DNA of 8,112 nt from Chitinophagales bacterium (GTDB lineage Bacteria; Bacteroidota; Bacteroidia; Chitinophagales; Saprospiraceae): NCBI GenBank assembly GCA_013297575.1, contig JAAFHO010000233.1:1-8112 (forward strand). Direction: 5' to 3'. Made by a program: the position numbers and the translations under genes. Of the stretch, positions 6,778-8,112 are shown one piece after another. The notes under the pieces were generated by a model. The model searched no databases. It was not told where the DNA came from and saw only the letters and a list, made by a program, of their open reading frames with translations. How positions within the stretch are numbered: position 1 is the stretch's first letter; each line of letters begins with the position of its first letter.

Positions 6778-8112
6778 ATGACACATACTAATAATGCTGT
6801 CGAAGTTTTAGAGGATCAACTTACGCAGGAATATGGTTTTAATGACCATTTTCACGATCACCATCATGGTGATAAGTTTCAATCCAATTTCCTAACACAC
6901 TATGTGTTTAGCACAGATCACAAAATGATCGCTCGCCAGTTTTTAATGACTGGTATCTTTTGGGCATTCATTGGTGCTGCTATGTCAATTATTTTCCGTC
7001 TTCAATTGGGTTTTCCAGAAGCGGATATGTCATGGTTAAGACCTATATTGGGTAAGTGGATCACCGTTAACGAAGCTGGCATCGGTCACCTTGATCCAGA
7101 GTTTTATTATTCTTTGGTGACTATGCACGGTACGATTATCGTATTTTTTGTATTGACGGCCGGCTTGAGTGGTACATTTTCTAACTTATTGATTCCATTG
7201 CAATTAGGTGCACGTGATATGGCCTCGCCGCTATTGAATGCCTTTTCATATTGGTTCTTCTTTTTGGCAGGCGTGGTAATGTTCCTTTCTTTGTTCCTAA
7301 GCACTGGACCCTTTTCTGGTGGCTGGACAGCATACCCGCCATTAAGCGCATTGCCTCAAGCATCCGATGGTTCTGCTACGGGTATGACACTTTGGATTGT
7401 ATCTATGTCGCTTTTCGTTGTTTCGGCGTTGTTGGGTGGTATTAATTATATCACTACAGTGCTTAACTTACGTACGAAAGGAATGGGGCTGTGGCGTATG
7501 CCAATGACAATTTGGGCGTTTTTTATCACCGCAATTCTAGGTGTGTTATCATTCCCTGTATTGTTTTCGGGTCTATTACTCTTGATGTTTGACCGGAGCA
7601 TGGGTACTTCATTTTATTTGAGCGAAATCGTTGTAGGAGGTCAAGTACTTGATCGCGTAGGTGGTAGTCCAGTGTTGTTTCAACACTTATTTTGGTTCTT
7701 AGGCCACCCAGAGGTATATATCATCATCCTTCCAGCGATGGGTATTGTATCTGAGGTATTATCAGTAAGTGCTCGTAAGCCAATTTTTGGTTACCGTGCA
7801 ATGGTAATGTCGATTTTGGCTATTGGCTTTCTTGCGTTTATCGTATGGGCGCACCACATGTTTATGTCTGGTGTAAATCCATTTATTAGTAATTTCTTTG
7901 TTGTATTTACTTTGATTATTGCTGTTCCATCAGCAGTAAAGGTATTTAACTGGATATCAACAATATACGGTTCTAATTTCCGCTTTAATTCCGCTAGTTT
8001 GTTTTCTATCGGTTTTGTTTCGATGTTTATTTCTGGTGGATTGACTGGTATCTTTTTGGGTAATTCAGCGTTAGATATTCAATTGCACGATACTTATTTC
8101 GTTGTTGCCCAC
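6778..8112 (+). CDS. coxA: Cytochrome c oxidase subunit I, A-type haem-copper oxidase (first 445 residues; 3' end outside window)
   Basis: The frame is open from the ATG at 6778 to the right edge with no stop; 445 residues are visible. The protein reduces oxygen to water and pumps protons across the inner membrane. Visible key residues are His117 in MHGT (haem a ligand), His310 and Tyr314 in G-H-P-E-V-Y (CuB ligand and its cross-linked Tyr), His359-His360 (CuB ligands), and His445 in HDTYFVVAH (the haem a3 ligand, and the last visible residue). The second haem a ligand is expected two residues beyond the window. Glu312 in G-H-P-E-V marks the A1 subtype. D-channel residues Asn136, Asp147 and Asn154 and the K-channel Lys388 (AVPSAVKVFNW) are present, so proton pumping is expected. 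In the usual RxNN segment Arg is Leu and the second Asn is Ala155. The N-terminus carries a His cluster (residues 24-30). This ATG is chosen because it begins the normal leader before FSTDHKMIARQF, 90 bases after coxB. Confidence 0.96.
   Translation, partial: MTHTNNAVEVLEDQLTQEYGFNDHFHDHHHGDKFQSNFLTHYVFSTDHKMIARQFLMTGIFWAFIGAAMSIIFRLQLGFPEADMSWLRPILGKWITVNEAGIGHLDPEFYYSLVTMHGTIIVFFVLTAGLSGTFSNLLIPLQLGARDMASPLLNAFSYWFFFLAGVVMFLSLFLSTGPFSGGWTAYPPLSALPQASDGSATGMTLWIVSMSLFVVSALLGGINYITTVLNLRTKGMGLWRMPMTIWAFFITAILGVLSFPVLFSGLLLLMFDRSMGTSFYLSEIVVGGQVLDRVGGSPVLFQHLFWFLGHPEVYIIILPAMGIVSEVLSVSARKPIFGYRAMVMSILAIGFLAFIVWAHHMFMSGVNPFISNFFVVFTLIIAVPSAVKVFNWISTIYGSNFRFNSASLFSIGFVSMFISGGLTGIFLGNSALDIQLHDTYFVVAH

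Overview
This window lies entirely inside one plus-strand respiratory gene cluster: the end of an alternative complex III (ACIII, Act) operon running directly into an A-type haem-copper cytochrome c oxidase. The order is actB (3' end only) - actC - actD - actE - actF - coxB - coxA (5' part only). All genes point the same way. Gaps are 37 to 97 bases and no convincing terminator is visible, so co-transcription is likely. I see no RNA genes, mobile elements, CRISPR arrays or minus-strand genes.

The organism is most likely a member of the Bacteroidota. The act-to-cox gene order fits, CoxB has the extra N-terminal membrane helices common in that phylum, starts lack clear Shine-Dalgarno sequences and sit behind A/T-rich leaders, and ActD is a standalone DUF3341 protein. 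Moderate base composition and long low-complexity inserts would suit the Chitinophagales, Saprospirales or Sphingobacteriales, but I cannot place it more finely from sequence alone.

Functionally, ActC and ActF are the membrane subunits and ActC carries the expected quinol-oxidation site. ActB (iron-sulfur) and ActE (mono-haem cytochrome c) carry electrons on the periplasmic side. ActD is a small two-helix subunit. CoxB (CuA) accepts the electrons and passes them to haem a and the haem a3/CuB centre of CoxA, where oxygen is reduced. ACIII is known to associate physically with an aa3 oxidase in some Bacteroidota, and this gene layout fits that.

The unusual parts are accessory modules added to otherwise standard subunits. 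CoxB ends in a complete OmpA-like peptidoglycan-binding domain, with both expected diaminopimelate-contacting residues in place, at the position where other oxidases may carry a fused cytochrome c. ActF carries an insert of about 134 residues between its last two membrane helices. It is rich in His, Ala, Thr and Glu, and contains three successive 11-residue amphipathic repeats. By the positive-inside rule it faces the periplasm, as the OmpA domain does. Together they suggest an ACIII-oxidase assembly that reaches into, or is tethered to, the cell wall. That is an inference, not something the sequence proves.
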